DNA of 64,000 nt from the NCBI GenBank assembly GCA_026706895.1, contig JAPOXW010000030.1, positions 1 to 64,000 on the forward strand, read 5' to 3'. The notes beneath the pieces were generated by a model. That model saw only the letters and a program-made list of their open reading frames with translations, was not told the origin of the DNA and searched no databases. Source of the stretch: Gammaproteobacteria bacterium. GTDB taxonomy: Bacteria > Pseudomonadota > Gammaproteobacteria > Poriferisulfidales > Poriferisulfidaceae. Below, piece after piece: positions 19,373 through 27,820 of this stretch. The translations under genes were made by a program, and so were the position numbers. Numbering within the stretch: position 1 is the first letter of the stretch; every line of letters begins with the position of its first letter.

Positions 19373-20701
19373 ATGGCCGGTAAGGTCTACATCGAGACCC
19401 ACGGGTGTCAGATGAATGAGTACGATTCCGCAAGGATGCGGGACGTGCTGCAGGATCGGCTGGGTATGACCCCGACTTCAGATGAAGCCGAGGCGGATCT
19501 GTTTCTTTTAAATACCTGCTCGGTGCGCGAGAAGGCTCAGGAGAAAGTGTTCAGCCGCTTGGGTCGGCTTGCCCGCCACAAGGAATCCAGGCCCGATGTG
19601 CTGATCGGCGTCGGCGGTTGCGTGGCCAGCCAGGAAGGGGAGGCCTTGCGTCGGCGCGCGCCGCAGGTCGACCTCGTATTCGGGCCGCAAACCCTGCACC
19701 GCTTGCCGGACTTGGTCATGCGGGCACGCCAGAACGGAAGTGCGGTGGACGTCAGTTTCCCGGAAATCGAGAAGTTCGACTGCCTGCCCGAGCCTTCGGT
19801 ACAGGGTGCGTCGGCATTCGTGTCGATCATGGAAGGGTGCAGCAAGTACTGTTCATTCTGCGTGGTCCCCTATACCCGCGGGGAAGAAGTCAGCCGGCCC
19901 TTCGACAGCATCATCCGGGAAGTGGTGGGCCTGGTTGAACGTGGCGTTCGAGAGGTGACGCTGCTCGGACAGAACGTCAACGCCTGGAGGGACAGTTTGC
20001 ACGATGGGCAGCCTGCCGACTTTGCACTTCTCTTGCGTTATGTTTCCGCGATTGACGGCATCGAACGGGTTCGATATACCACGTCTCATCCGCGGGAATT
20101 TACCGATTCGTTGATCCAGGCGCATGCGGAAGTCGGGGAATTGGCGGCGCATGTGCACCTGCCGGTTCAAAGTGGTTCGGACCGGGTGTTGGCGGCGATG
20201 AAGCGCGGTTACACGGCGCTGGAATACAAGTCCATCATCCGAAAGCTCAAGGCCGCGCGCCCGGAGGTGTCCATTTCTTCTGATTTCATCGTCGGGTTTC
20301 CCGGAGAGACCGAAGAAGACTTTGACCGCACCTGCCGCTTGGCGGAAGAGGTCGGGTTCGACCAGAGCTTCAGCTTCCTCTACAGCCCGCGCCCCGGCAC
20401 GCCGGCCGCGGAACTGGACAATGACACGCCGCTGGAAGAAAGACAAGCCCGTTTGGCACGACTCCAGAAGCAACTGGAGACACAGGGAGCCGAGATCGCA
20501 AAGACTCGCCTCAATACGGTTCAGCGAGTTCTGGTGGAAGGCCCTTCGCGCCGCGACCCGGCGGAGTTGGCGGGGCGAGCCTCGGATAACCGCGTGATCA
20601 ACTTCAAGGGTCCTGAAGACCTGATTGGAACATTTCAACCAGTCCGTGTAACTGAGATGCGGGCTCATTCGCTGCGTGGAGACTGGGCATCCGCCCCATA
20701 G
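19373..20701 (+). CDS. miaB: tRNA-2-methylthio-N6-isopentenyladenosine synthase MiaB
   Basis: MiaB adds the methylthio group to i6A37 in tRNAs that read U-starting codons, using two 4Fe-4S clusters. It has an N-terminal MTTase domain ([25 protein letters not shown]), the radical-SAM motif CSKYCSFC near residue 160 and a C-terminal TRAM domain. AAGGAG lies 5 nt before the ATG. Length 442 residues. First gene of the conserved miaB-phoH-ybeY-corC-lnt cluster. Confidence 0.98.
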   Translation: MAGKVYIETHGCQMNEYDSARMRDVLQDRLGMTPTSDEAEADLFLLNTCSVREKAQEKVFSRLGRLARHKESRPDVLIGVGGCVASQEGEALRRRAPQVDLVFGPQTLHRLPDLVMRARQNGSAVDVSFPEIEKFDCLPEPSVQGASAFVSIMEGCSKYCSFCVVPYTRGEEVSRPFDSIIREVVGLVERGVREVTLLGQNVNAWRDSLHDGQPADFALLLRYVSAIDGIERVRYTTSHPREFTDSLIQAHAEVGELAAHVHLPVQSGSDRVLAAMKRGYTALEYKSIIRKLKAARPEVSISSDFIVGFPGETEEDFDRTCRLAEEVGFDQSFSFLYSPRPGTPAAELDNDTPLEERQARLARLQKQLETQGAEIAKTRLNTVQRVLVEGPSRRDPAELAGRASDNRVINFKGPEDLIGTFQPVRVTEMRAHSLRGDWASAP

Positions 20702-20703
20702 AA

Positions 20704-21654
20704 TTGAGCGCCCAGGCCAGCACCCTGAAATTACTTCTGCAACCCGCAGACAATCCGCGCTTGGCCAGCCTTTGCGGCCCGCTCAACGCACACCTGCATC
20801 AACTGGAAGCACGGTTTGGCATCGAAATCCAGCACCGTGGCCATGATTTCCAGTTGCTTGGCGGGGAAGCATCCGTGGCGGCGGCGGCCGGTGCATTACA
20901 GGCTCTATACCGCCAGACGGAACATGCGGAACTTTCGGAGGACAGCGTCAACCGGTTCCTGCTGACTTCCGGGCACGATGAGGAAGCGGCGTCGGGACAG
21001 GTGAAGGATCTGATACTTCGCCATTCGCGCCTGCGTGCTTATGGAGAGAACCAGGAGAGTTATTTGGCGGCCTTACAGGATCACGACTTGGTTTTCGGCG
21101 TAGGGCCGGCAGGCACCGGCAAGACTTACTTGGCGATTGCCCAGGCGATCTACGCATTGGAACAGGATCTCGTCCAGAAAGTCGTCTTGGTGCGCCCGGT
21201 ACTGGAAACCGGGGAACGGCTGGGATTTCTGCCCGGCGACCTGACGCAGAAAATCGATCCCTATTTGCGGCCGATGTACGACGCGCTGGACGAACTGATG
21301 GGGCATGACCGAGTGATGCGGCGGATGGAGAGCAATGTCATCGAGATCGCGCCTCTGGCTTACATGCGTGGGCGGACTCTGAAAGATGCGTTCGTGATTC
21401 TGGACGAGGCACAGAATGCTTCACGTGGGCAGATGAAGATGTTTCTGACTCGACTCGGCTTCGGTTCGCGAACCGTGGTAACTGGCGACTTGACCCAGAC
21501 CGACCTGCCGTCAGGCGATTGTTCAGGGTTGCAGGAGGCTCTGGAACTCCTCGGTGGAATGCCGGGCATTGCGTGTGTGCATTTCACGGAGCATGATGTC
21601 GTACGGCATCCGTTGGTGCGGCAGGTCATCAAGGCTTACTCCCGGAAAAACTGA
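20704..21654 (+). CDS. ybeZ: PhoH-like ATPase (YbeZ)
   Basis: A PhoH-family ATPase associated with YbeY in rRNA processing. Walker A is GPAGTGKTYLAI and Walker B is AFVILDEAQNA. The start appears to be TTG at 20704, 2 nt after the miaB stop, with no clear Shine-Dalgarno site, because the family N-terminus (LKLLLQPADNPRLASLCGP) begins directly there. Length 316 residues. Confidence 0.95.
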   Translation: MSAQASTLKLLLQPADNPRLASLCGPLNAHLHQLEARFGIEIQHRGHDFQLLGGEASVAAAAGALQALYRQTEHAELSEDSVNRFLLTSGHDEEAASGQVKDLILRHSRLRAYGENQESYLAALQDHDLVFGVGPAGTGKTYLAIAQAIYALEQDLVQKVVLVRPVLETGERLGFLPGDLTQKIDPYLRPMYDALDELMGHDRVMRRMESNVIEIAPLAYMRGRTLKDAFVILDEAQNASRGQMKMFLTRLGFGSRTVVTGDLTQTDLPSGDCSGLQEALELLGGMPGIACVHFTEHDVVRHPLVRQVIKAYSRKN

Positions 21655-21655
21655 T

Positions 21656-22102
21656 ATGGCCATTCAGGCGGAAGTCCAGCGCGCCCTTTCTTCCTCCGGG
21701 GTGCCTTCAGCCGAGCGGTTTCAATGCTGGGCGAAGGCTATCGATCACCCGACAGAGGTTTCGGCATGCATCCGGGTCGTTGACGAGGCGGAGATGGAGC
21801 AACTCAACGAGCGTTATCGCGGAAAATCAGGCGCGACCAATGTTCTGGCCTTCGAGGCGGATCAGGCCGAACGTGAACAGGGCTGTCTGGGCGACGTGGT
21901 TATTTGTGCTCCGGAAGTATTCCGGGAAGCGCGTCAGTATGGACATGCGCCGGAAGCCAGATTCGCGCATATGACGATCCATGGACTGCTGCATCTTCTG
22001 GGTTACGGCCACAATGATGCCGGGACGACGGCCCGCATGGAGGGGGTGGAACGCGCCGTCATGGAGCGGCTGGGTTATTCGAACCCTTACGAACTGGGAT
22101 GA
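21656..22102 (+). CDS. ybeY: Endoribonuclease YbeY
   Basis: A zinc endoribonuclease needed for 16S rRNA 3'-end maturation and ribosome quality control. The metal motif reads HGLLHLLGYGH, the H-x3-H-x5-H signature, with Gly in place of the usual Asp before the last His. The start at ATG 21656 gives 148 residues. A longer frame from 21554 lies inside ybeZ. It overlaps the next gene by 4 nt. Confidence 0.96.
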   Translation: MAIQAEVQRALSSSGVPSAERFQCWAKAIDHPTEVSACIRVVDEAEMEQLNERYRGKSGATNVLAFEADQAEREQGCLGDVVICAPEVFREARQYGHAPEARFAHMTIHGLLHLLGYGHNDAGTTARMEGVERAVMERLGYSNPYELG

Positions 22103-22947
22103 ACCTCAAATTTTGGCAGAACCTAGGCTCACGCACTCGGCGTTGGGCGTGGCGAAAGGTTTGGATGCAGCCGAAGACTCAGGACGAAGCTCGGACCTTG
22201 ATCCGGGAATTCCATTGGAGGGAGCTGTTAAGCGAAAGCTTGCGAAATATGCTTGAAGGGGCCTTCAATATTTCGCGATTGCGGGCGTCGGACATCATGA
22301 TTCCACGTTCGGAAATGAACGTGATCCAGATTGATGCTTCGCGTGAGGACGTGATTGAAAGCGTGATCCAGTACGGTCACTCCCGCTATCCGGTGATTGA
22401 CGACGACCGCGGCGTGGTCGAGGGAATCCTGTTGGCTAAAGATGTACTAACCCGAATAGGGGCCTCGGAGAACCGAGATTTCTCGATCAAGGACATGATG
22501 CTGCCGCCACACACGCTTCCGGAGAGCAAACGGCTCAGCTCGCTGTTGCGTGATTTCCAGCACAAACGCAGCCATATGGGTATCGTGATCAATGAGTACG
22601 GAGAGGCGTCGGGCCTGGTGACGATCGAAGATGTCCTGGAGGAGATCGTCGGTGAAATCGAGGACGAACATGACCGGGAAATGGAATCGCCGTCGATCCG
22701 CGTCGTCGGAGAAGGGCACCACGAAGTCAACGCGACCGTGCCCATCGCGGATTTCAACCGGCACTTCAAATCTTCATTGGATCCGGCGGGGCAGGAAACC
22801 ATCGGAGGACTTGTGCTGAAGAAGATCGGCTACCTTCCCGCAATTGAGGAACAGGTCGAAATCGAAAGTTTCGTGTTTACGGTGGTGAGGGTCTCGGATC
22901 GGAGAATCCGCCTGCTAGACGTGTCGCGAGCACCATCCGGGAGATGA
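22099..22947 (+). CDS. corC: CBS-domain protein CorC/YbeX
   Basis: A cytosolic protein with two CBS domains (about residues 65-185: RASDIMIPRSEMNVI, then MGIVINEYGEASGLVTIEDVLEEIVGEI) and a C-terminal transporter-associated CorC/HlyC domain. In enterobacteria it is linked to Mg/Co efflux and ribosome function. Length 282 residues. ATGA overlap with ybeY. Confidence 0.95.
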   Translation: MNLKFWQNLGSRTRRWAWRKVWMQPKTQDEARTLIREFHWRELLSESLRNMLEGAFNISRLRASDIMIPRSEMNVIQIDASREDVIESVIQYGHSRYPVIDDDRGVVEGILLAKDVLTRIGASENRDFSIKDMMLPPHTLPESKRLSSLLRDFQHKRSHMGIVINEYGEASGLVTIEDVLEEIVGEIEDEHDREMESPSIRVVGEGHHEVNATVPIADFNRHFKSSLDPAGQETIGGLVLKKIGYLPAIEEQVEIESFVFTVVRVSDRRIRLLDVSRAPSGR

Positions 22948-22948
22948 C

Positions 22949-24481
22949 ATGAACATGTCCGGTCCGCTTAGGCTTTGGCGCGGACTTGGCAGGTTACCGT
23001 GGGGCCATGCCAGTGCCTTGACTGGTGGCATTGTCGCTTCATTCGGATTCGCCCCATACGCTTTTCGTCCGGCACTCTGGGTCGGATTGATCCTTTTCTT
23101 CTGCACGCTTCATTCAGGCACGGTGGCGACGGCCATGAAGCGGGGCGGACTGTTTGGCCTGGGGTATTTCGGTTTCGGAGTCTACTGGGTTTACTACAGT
23201 CTCTACCACTACGGCAGTACGCCGCTATGGTTGTCTCTCGCACTTTCTGCACTTTTGGTGATCTATCTGTCCCTGTACCCGATGCTGGCGGCAGGGTTGG
23301 CCGCACGCTTGTTGCCGAAGGGCGCAAGACGCCTGACTGGAATGGCCGTGTTGTTGGCGGGAGTGGAATGGCTACGCGGGACACTGCTCACCGGATTTCC
23401 ATGGGCTCTGATTGGGCAGGGCAGTTTGGACAGCCCTTGGGCGGGCTACCTGCCGTTGCTGGGCGCGTATGGAACCGGGTTGATGCTTCTGCTGGCGGCA
23501 GGATGGATGGCGGCATGGCTTCGGCAGCCATTTTCCATGCGGGCGGTTTGGCTGGGCGCCGCATTACTGATTGTGGGGAGTGGCGAAGCCCTTCGGCACA
23601 TTTCCTGGAGTACGCCATCCGGCGAATCCGTTGAAGTCGCCCTGATTCAGCCTAATCTGAGCCAAGACGCACGCTGGCGCCTGAAAAACCGGGGCTTGAT
23701 CAAGGACACTTACTGGGAAATGACACAGCAGGTAGCTGAAACCCCGCTAATCATCTGGCCCGAAGCTGCCATTCCGCAATATTACAGCCAAGTGGAAGAT
23801 TTTTACGAGAACCTGAAAGCGGAAGTTTTGGGTGACGACACAACCTTAATTGCGGGCGTGTTCTATCGCAAGGAAAATCAATCCGGGCCGTACAACGGGC
23901 TGATGAACCACAAAACCGGCCAACGCTACGGGAAACGCCGGTTGGTTCCTTTTGGGGAATACTCCCCGTTGGACGATTGGTTGGGCCCGCTGTATGAGCG
24001 GATTCACTTTAGGATGCGCGCTCTGGAGCCTTCCGATGACCGCCCCTTGCTTCAGGTTCGGGGCAGCCCGGTCGGTGTGACGATCTGCTATGAATCGGTC
24101 TACCCGTCGATCACTCGTTTGGCCTTTCCGGAAGCTGCCTATTTGGTGAACGTGAGCAATGACGCATGGTTTGGGGGGAGCCGGGCGCCGTGGCAGCATC
24201 TGGAATCCAGTCGCCTGCGCGCGGCGGAAACCGCCCGGGATCTCCTCCGGGTCGCGAGTACAGGCGTGACTGCGATCATTGACGCGGATGGGGCCATCCG
24301 CGCTTCTGCCCCTCAATTCGCGACCGCGATCTTGGAAGGCGAAGTGCAGCCCCGAGAGGGGGTGACGCCGTATGTCCGGTTCGGGGAGTGGGCGTTTGTC
24401 TTACTTTTTCTATTGATTCTTATGTTTTGTTTCTATCAACGTGAAATATCAAGGCATTTAACATTCTCAAAGAAACTCTGA
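22949..24481 (+). CDS. lnt: Apolipoprotein N-acyltransferase
   Basis: Lnt adds the third acyl chain to lipoproteins on the periplasmic face of the inner membrane. It has an N-terminal membrane region with about six to seven hydrophobic segments, a nitrilase domain with the Glu (IIWPEAAIP), Lys (GKRRLVPFGEYS) and Cys (VTICYES) of the catalytic triad, and a final hydrophobic helix. Length 510 residues. Its lipoprotein clients in this window probably include RlpA. Confidence 0.97.
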   Translation: MNMSGPLRLWRGLGRLPWGHASALTGGIVASFGFAPYAFRPALWVGLILFFCTLHSGTVATAMKRGGLFGLGYFGFGVYWVYYSLYHYGSTPLWLSLALSALLVIYLSLYPMLAAGLAARLLPKGARRLTGMAVLLAGVEWLRGTLLTGFPWALIGQGSLDSPWAGYLPLLGAYGTGLMLLLAAGWMAAWLRQPFSMRAVWLGAALLIVGSGEALRHISWSTPSGESVEVALIQPNLSQDARWRLKNRGLIKDTYWEMTQQVAETPLIIWPEAAIPQYYSQVEDFYENLKAEVLGDDTTLIAGVFYRKENQSGPYNGLMNHKTGQRYGKRRLVPFGEYSPLDDWLGPLYERIHFRMRALEPSDDRPLLQVRGSPVGVTICYESVYPSITRLAFPEAAYLVNVSNDAWFGGSRAPWQHLESSRLRAAETARDLLRVASTGVTAIIDADGAIRASAPQFATAILEGEVQPREGVTPYVRFGEWAFVLLFLLILMFCFYQREISRHLTFSKKL

Positions 24482-24500
24482 CTCAGCCCTGGAGAATAAC

Positions 24501-25247
24501 TTACAGGGCTCGGACGTGAGCCAACGCCAGATGTGGATCACCAGCTAGAGGTATATCCAGCAATTCGGCTTTGGGTTCGCACAATGATTCCAGCAGCTTC
24601 AGGGTTGTTTCCAGGCAGACCGGCTCGGTTCTGGTAGAACGGCGGCACAAGGCACCCCGGAAGCCTAGATAGTCCGGGCGGGCGGGCAAGAAATACCGCG
24701 CGGATTCAGCACTCAGCCGGCCAGCTAGGCCACACAACAACCCAGCTTCCTTGGTGGTCTGCGTCCAGTCCTTTACTTGGGACAAATCCATGTGCCGATC
24801 CAGCGACCCAGAGTGCTTGTCGGCAGTATCCAGCATCAGTCCAGAAAACCCTGCTGTGCGGGCCGGTTCGATCCATTGCATCGGATCGATTTCGGGACTG
24901 TCCGCGAACAGTACCGCGACAGCTTGAGTCGGGGCCGTGATAGCGGTTCGCAGTTCGGGCAATAAGGATTGCTGCGATGCGCAGGAAAATCCGACCTTGA
25001 CGAAATCAACGCCTTCCAAGGACAACTGGTAAGCCTTGTCCATTATGTCTTTGTCGTCTGCAGAGCCGGCGGCGGCACTCACATGGCGCCGACCTTCGAC
25101 CTGGTTGACGACTTGGCGGACTACTGCAGGGTCCGCTGCGCCCAATGCACCACGTTCAGGATTCTTCAAGTCCAGGATTGCGATCGAGGTCTGGAGAAGC
25201 AGTTCCGCCTCCTGAGGGTTGCGCACACTTCCAAGAATACGGGTCAC
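24501..25247 (-). CDS. mfnB: (5-formylfuran-3-yl)methyl phosphate synthase MfnB
   Basis: MfnB (DUF556) condenses two glyceraldehyde-3-phosphates to the furan precursor of methanofuran, a C1 carrier of methanogens and of methylotrophs using the tetrahydromethanopterin pathway. A TIM-barrel protein; the conserved DLKNPERGALGA near residue 26 and DFVKVGF carry the family active-site lysines. I start at GTG 25247, which overlaps the upstream stop (GTGA) and gives 248 residues, close to the family length. A longer frame from 25304 would overlap the previous gene by 61 nt. Confidence 0.88.
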   Translation of the reverse strand: MTRILGSVRNPQEAELLLQTSIAILDLKNPERGALGAADPAVVRQVVNQVEGRRHVSAAAGSADDKDIMDKAYQLSLEGVDFVKVGFSCASQQSLLPELRTAITAPTQAVAVLFADSPEIDPMQWIEPARTAGFSGLMLDTADKHSGSLDRHMDLSQVKDWTQTTKEAGLLCGLAGRLSAESARYFLPARPDYLGFRGALCRRSTRTEPVCLETTLKLLESLCEPKAELLDIPLAGDPHLALAHVRAL

Positions 25248-25819
25248 GACGCGGCCTCTTTGGGTGCGAAGTGTTCGTGGACTCGTTCCATGAGCCAGTT
25301 CCATGCTTCCAATTCAATCTCCCCGGCGGTTTTCTCGATCGCGATTTCAAGATAGGCGATTTCGCCGCGTATTTTCTCATCCGGCAGCCGGTTCAGACGG
25401 CTGACTAAGATGGCAAGTTCAATGACGGCCGATTGCGCCCGGTTATAGCCCTGGAAAGGAGCATGAGCCGTCTCGTGCACGATCTTGCAGGTGAAGGTGG
25501 GACGCACCGGGTCGTCATCGAAATCTTCCACTTCCACTTCCGCATGTGACAGGCAGTCCGCCAATCGTTGGCAGGGAACGATCTCGGCGCTGGTAAAGGG
25601 CCAATCATAACGCCCGGTTAAGCATCCGGCGTAGACGCGCACATCGTCCGGACGATTGACAACGGCACAGCCCTCACGCTGGAGATTCTCCAAGGTCTGC
25701 GAAGGTCGAAACGGCTTGAGCAACAGCTTCCGGTCCACACAGTGCACACCCATGGGTGCGATGTGCGTCTGATCGTCAGCACCGCGAGTCGTCACGATGC
25801 TCTCCAGGATTTTTGGCAT
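25244..25819 (-). CDS. DUF447-family protein of the C1-cofactor cluster
   Basis: A 191-residue protein with the start MPKILESIVTTRGADDQTHIAPMG and the VNRPDDVRVYAGCLTGR segment of DUF447, which has a flavin-reductase-like split-barrel fold. DUF447 genes occur with tetrahydromethanopterin/methanofuran genes in methanogens and methylotrophs. The exact reaction is not known to me. It shares one base with the upstream gene and 4 nt with mfnB, so the three genes form one operon. Confidence 0.85.
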   Translation of the reverse strand: MPKILESIVTTRGADDQTHIAPMGVHCVDRKLLLKPFRPSQTLENLQREGCAVVNRPDDVRVYAGCLTGRYDWPFTSAEIVPCQRLADCLSHAEVEVEDFDDDPVRPTFTCKIVHETAHAPFQGYNRAQSAVIELAILVSRLNRLPDEKIRGEIAYLEIAIEKTAGEIELEAWNWLMERVHEHFAPKEAAS

Positions 25820-27234
25820 CAGGAGTCCTTCCTATGCTTGATCGCGTCCTTGTGTTTTTGACGGGTAGGACCGACTTCCCTGAAGGCCGACAGGTCCTTG
25901 GGAGACGCTGTCACTGCACATCCCCACAGGAAATCTTCGTCCTGCTCGTAACGTTTGCCAAGCTGCCATGCAATCTGAGCCCGTGTCAGTTCAATGCCCA
26001 AATAGAACAAGTGGCCGGGATCGTCGTCCAGGTCTAGGTCCGGATAGAAGTCGAGCGGATCCGTATGAATCAGTTCGCCGTCCCGATTGTACAGGTGAAC
26101 GCCGTCTTCGGTAACTTGGATTCGGAAATTGGGGTCTTTCACCTGGGCGGCAAATTCGGCGATTTCCTCCGGACTGTAAGGGAATGGGTGCCGCTCGTGC
26201 AGCATCATCAACTGGTCGTCGATGCCCTTTGGGGGAATTCCGTGAGCCGCTGCGGCCCGCATGATTCTTCGAGCACGGTCCGCTTCACGCAGTGAAGTCC
26301 GACAGTGTTCGCTGACTTGGGTGGTCAGTGCGTATTGGATTTTCAGCTCGGAGATCAGGCCGAACAGGAGAGCATTCATCCCAGCCGTATCCGCATGGGT
26401 CAGCTCGGTCAGATTGCCGATGCCCATCATCATCTGAATATCTGGATAGCGACGGCGAAGTTCGACATACCGGGCGATAGAGTCGGCGCAGCCGAAATGG
26501 ATGGGATCCAGAATCGGATCGGCGATAAACGGTTGGTCTTTCTCCAAACAGCATTCAATGCAGGCATACAGGGACTCAAGGTTCGTGTTGCTGTCGCCGA
26601 TCAGGATAGGGACGGATTCGACTTCGTCGGCAACCCACAGGCTAGCCGACTTCAGGCTCAGGAGAAAGTCTGCACCGGCCTGCCCCCCGGTGAGCAGGTC
26701 CTGCGTTTCGAGCGAGTCGACGCTCACGACAAAATCTTCCTGCTTGAGCATTTGCACGGTTTCGGCCAGATGCGGGAATTCTACGCCCGGCAGGCAGCCG
26801 ACGTCGATGATGTCGGCACCGTCTTCCCGGTAACGGCGGGCTTCGGCTAGGATTTCGTCTAGGCCGAGGTTTGGCGCCTCGGTGATTTCGGCGAAGATCC
26901 GGACATCGTAGCGGGTCAGATCTTCCGCCATCGCGGCCCGGCCGAAATAGGTGGGAATATCCTTGAGTTCATCGGGACCCCGCTCGACCGGCACTCCAAA
27001 CTGCGCTTCCAGTGGTTTCAAATCCCCGCGCACTCGGCCGGGAAGCAGGATGCGGTCAATTCCCGGGGGAAGTTCAAGTCGTTTCTGGATCAACTTGGGG
27101 GTCATCAGTGCGGCGACGCTCGCGCCGACTTGACGAACTTCGTAGTCAAAGTCCGTCGGTTGCATGGATTCCAGCACGCGATGCAGGCTCCGCTCGGCAA
27201 GCTTCCCGGTCAGGAAAAGGATTTTTTCGGTCAT
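25819..27234 (-). CDS. DUF6513 / dihydropteroate-synthase-like protein
   Basis: A 471-residue protein with an N-terminal DUF6513-type domain (about residues 1-115) and a central pterin-binding TIM-barrel like dihydropteroate synthase (about 120-370: FAEITEAPNLGLDEILAEARRYREDGADIIDVGCLPG). A C-terminal tail contains LYFYL-like and acidic segments. Such proteins are implicated in making the tetrahydromethanopterin-type pterin in archaea and methylotrophs. First gene of the minus-strand operon with the DUF447 gene and mfnB. Confidence 0.85.
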   Translation of the reverse strand: MTEKILFLTGKLAERSLHRVLESMQPTDFDYEVRQVGASVAALMTPKLIQKRLELPPGIDRILLPGRVRGDLKPLEAQFGVPVERGPDELKDIPTYFGRAAMAEDLTRYDVRIFAEITEAPNLGLDEILAEARRYREDGADIIDVGCLPGVEFPHLAETVQMLKQEDFVVSVDSLETQDLLTGGQAGADFLLSLKSASLWVADEVESVPILIGDSNTNLESLYACIECCLEKDQPFIADPILDPIHFGCADSIARYVELRRRYPDIQMMMGIGNLTELTHADTAGMNALLFGLISELKIQYALTTQVSEHCRTSLREADRARRIMRAAAAHGIPPKGIDDQLMMLHERHPFPYSPEEIAEFAAQVKDPNFRIQVTEDGVHLYNRDGELIHTDPLDFYPDLDLDDDPGHLFYLGIELTRAQIAWQLGKRYEQDEDFLWGCAVTASPKDLSAFREVGPTRQKHKDAIKHRKDS

Positions 27235-27284
27235 GGATGTGAGCCTGTTTACAATTTTAGCAAGGGGATTCGCTCAGACTAGCG

Positions 27285-27313
27285 TTGACTATTGTTGAGA
27301 GACGCAACACAAT
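27285..27313 (+). promoter_or_regulatory. Candidate promoter of the solitary higA-like gene
   Basis: TTGACT (27285-27290), a 17-nt spacer and CACAAT (27308-27313). A pair of arms TTGTTG (27292-27297) and CAACAA (27317-27322) encloses the -10 box and could be an operator for the HTH protein encoded downstream. Confidence 0.45.
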
Positions 27314-27391
27314 TTGCAACAACCGAGTCATTTGGACTAGAGAGAGCAAGTTTCGGGTGCTTGGCGCTTAAATCACTTGGGAGATATTGAG

Positions 27392-27679
27392 ATGGCAATG
27401 GAAAGTCCTGTGCACCCCGGTATCATCGTGCGTGAGGAGTGCCTGAAACCATTAGGTCTCTCGGTCACTGAGGGAGCAAGCCGGCTCGGAGTCGGACGAC
27501 AAACATTGTCTAGGTTGGTCAACGAAAAAGCATCCATTTCCATTGAAATGGCTTACCGCCTGTCGAAAGCGTTCGGTTCGATTCCTGAAACGTGGCTCGG
27601 CATGCAGTTAGCTTTTGATCTTGCCCAGTCGCGCGATTTGGAGCACAAAATTAACATCGAGCGAGTCGTGGCTGCTTAG
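27392..27679 (+). CDS. Solitary HigA-family antitoxin-like regulator
   Basis: A 95-residue XRE-type HTH protein: MAMESPVHPGIIVREECLKP, then the HTH around residues 25-60 (TEGASRLGVGRQTLSRLVNEKASIS) and METWLGM-like end segments. It is clearly paralogous to higA at 13966. No HigB-like frame is present in the 157 nt upstream or just downstream, so it is either an orphan antitoxin or a regulator recruited from a toxin-antitoxin module. It sits in the divergent gap upstream of the C1-cofactor operon. Confidence 0.85.
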   Translation: MAMESPVHPGIIVREECLKPLGLSVTEGASRLGVGRQTLSRLVNEKASISIEMAYRLSKAFGSIPETWLGMQLAFDLAQSRDLEHKINIERVVAA

Positions 27680-27820
27680 CGGAGCACTGTCGCACGGGAC
27701 CTGCCTGGAGATCAGGAATTGAGATGTGGCGGATACGGCTAGAAGCAGTCCTGTAAAATCCGACCTATGGCTCACCCACCTGGATGTCTAGAGTAGCTGT
27801 AGATTTGAGCACACTGTTTT

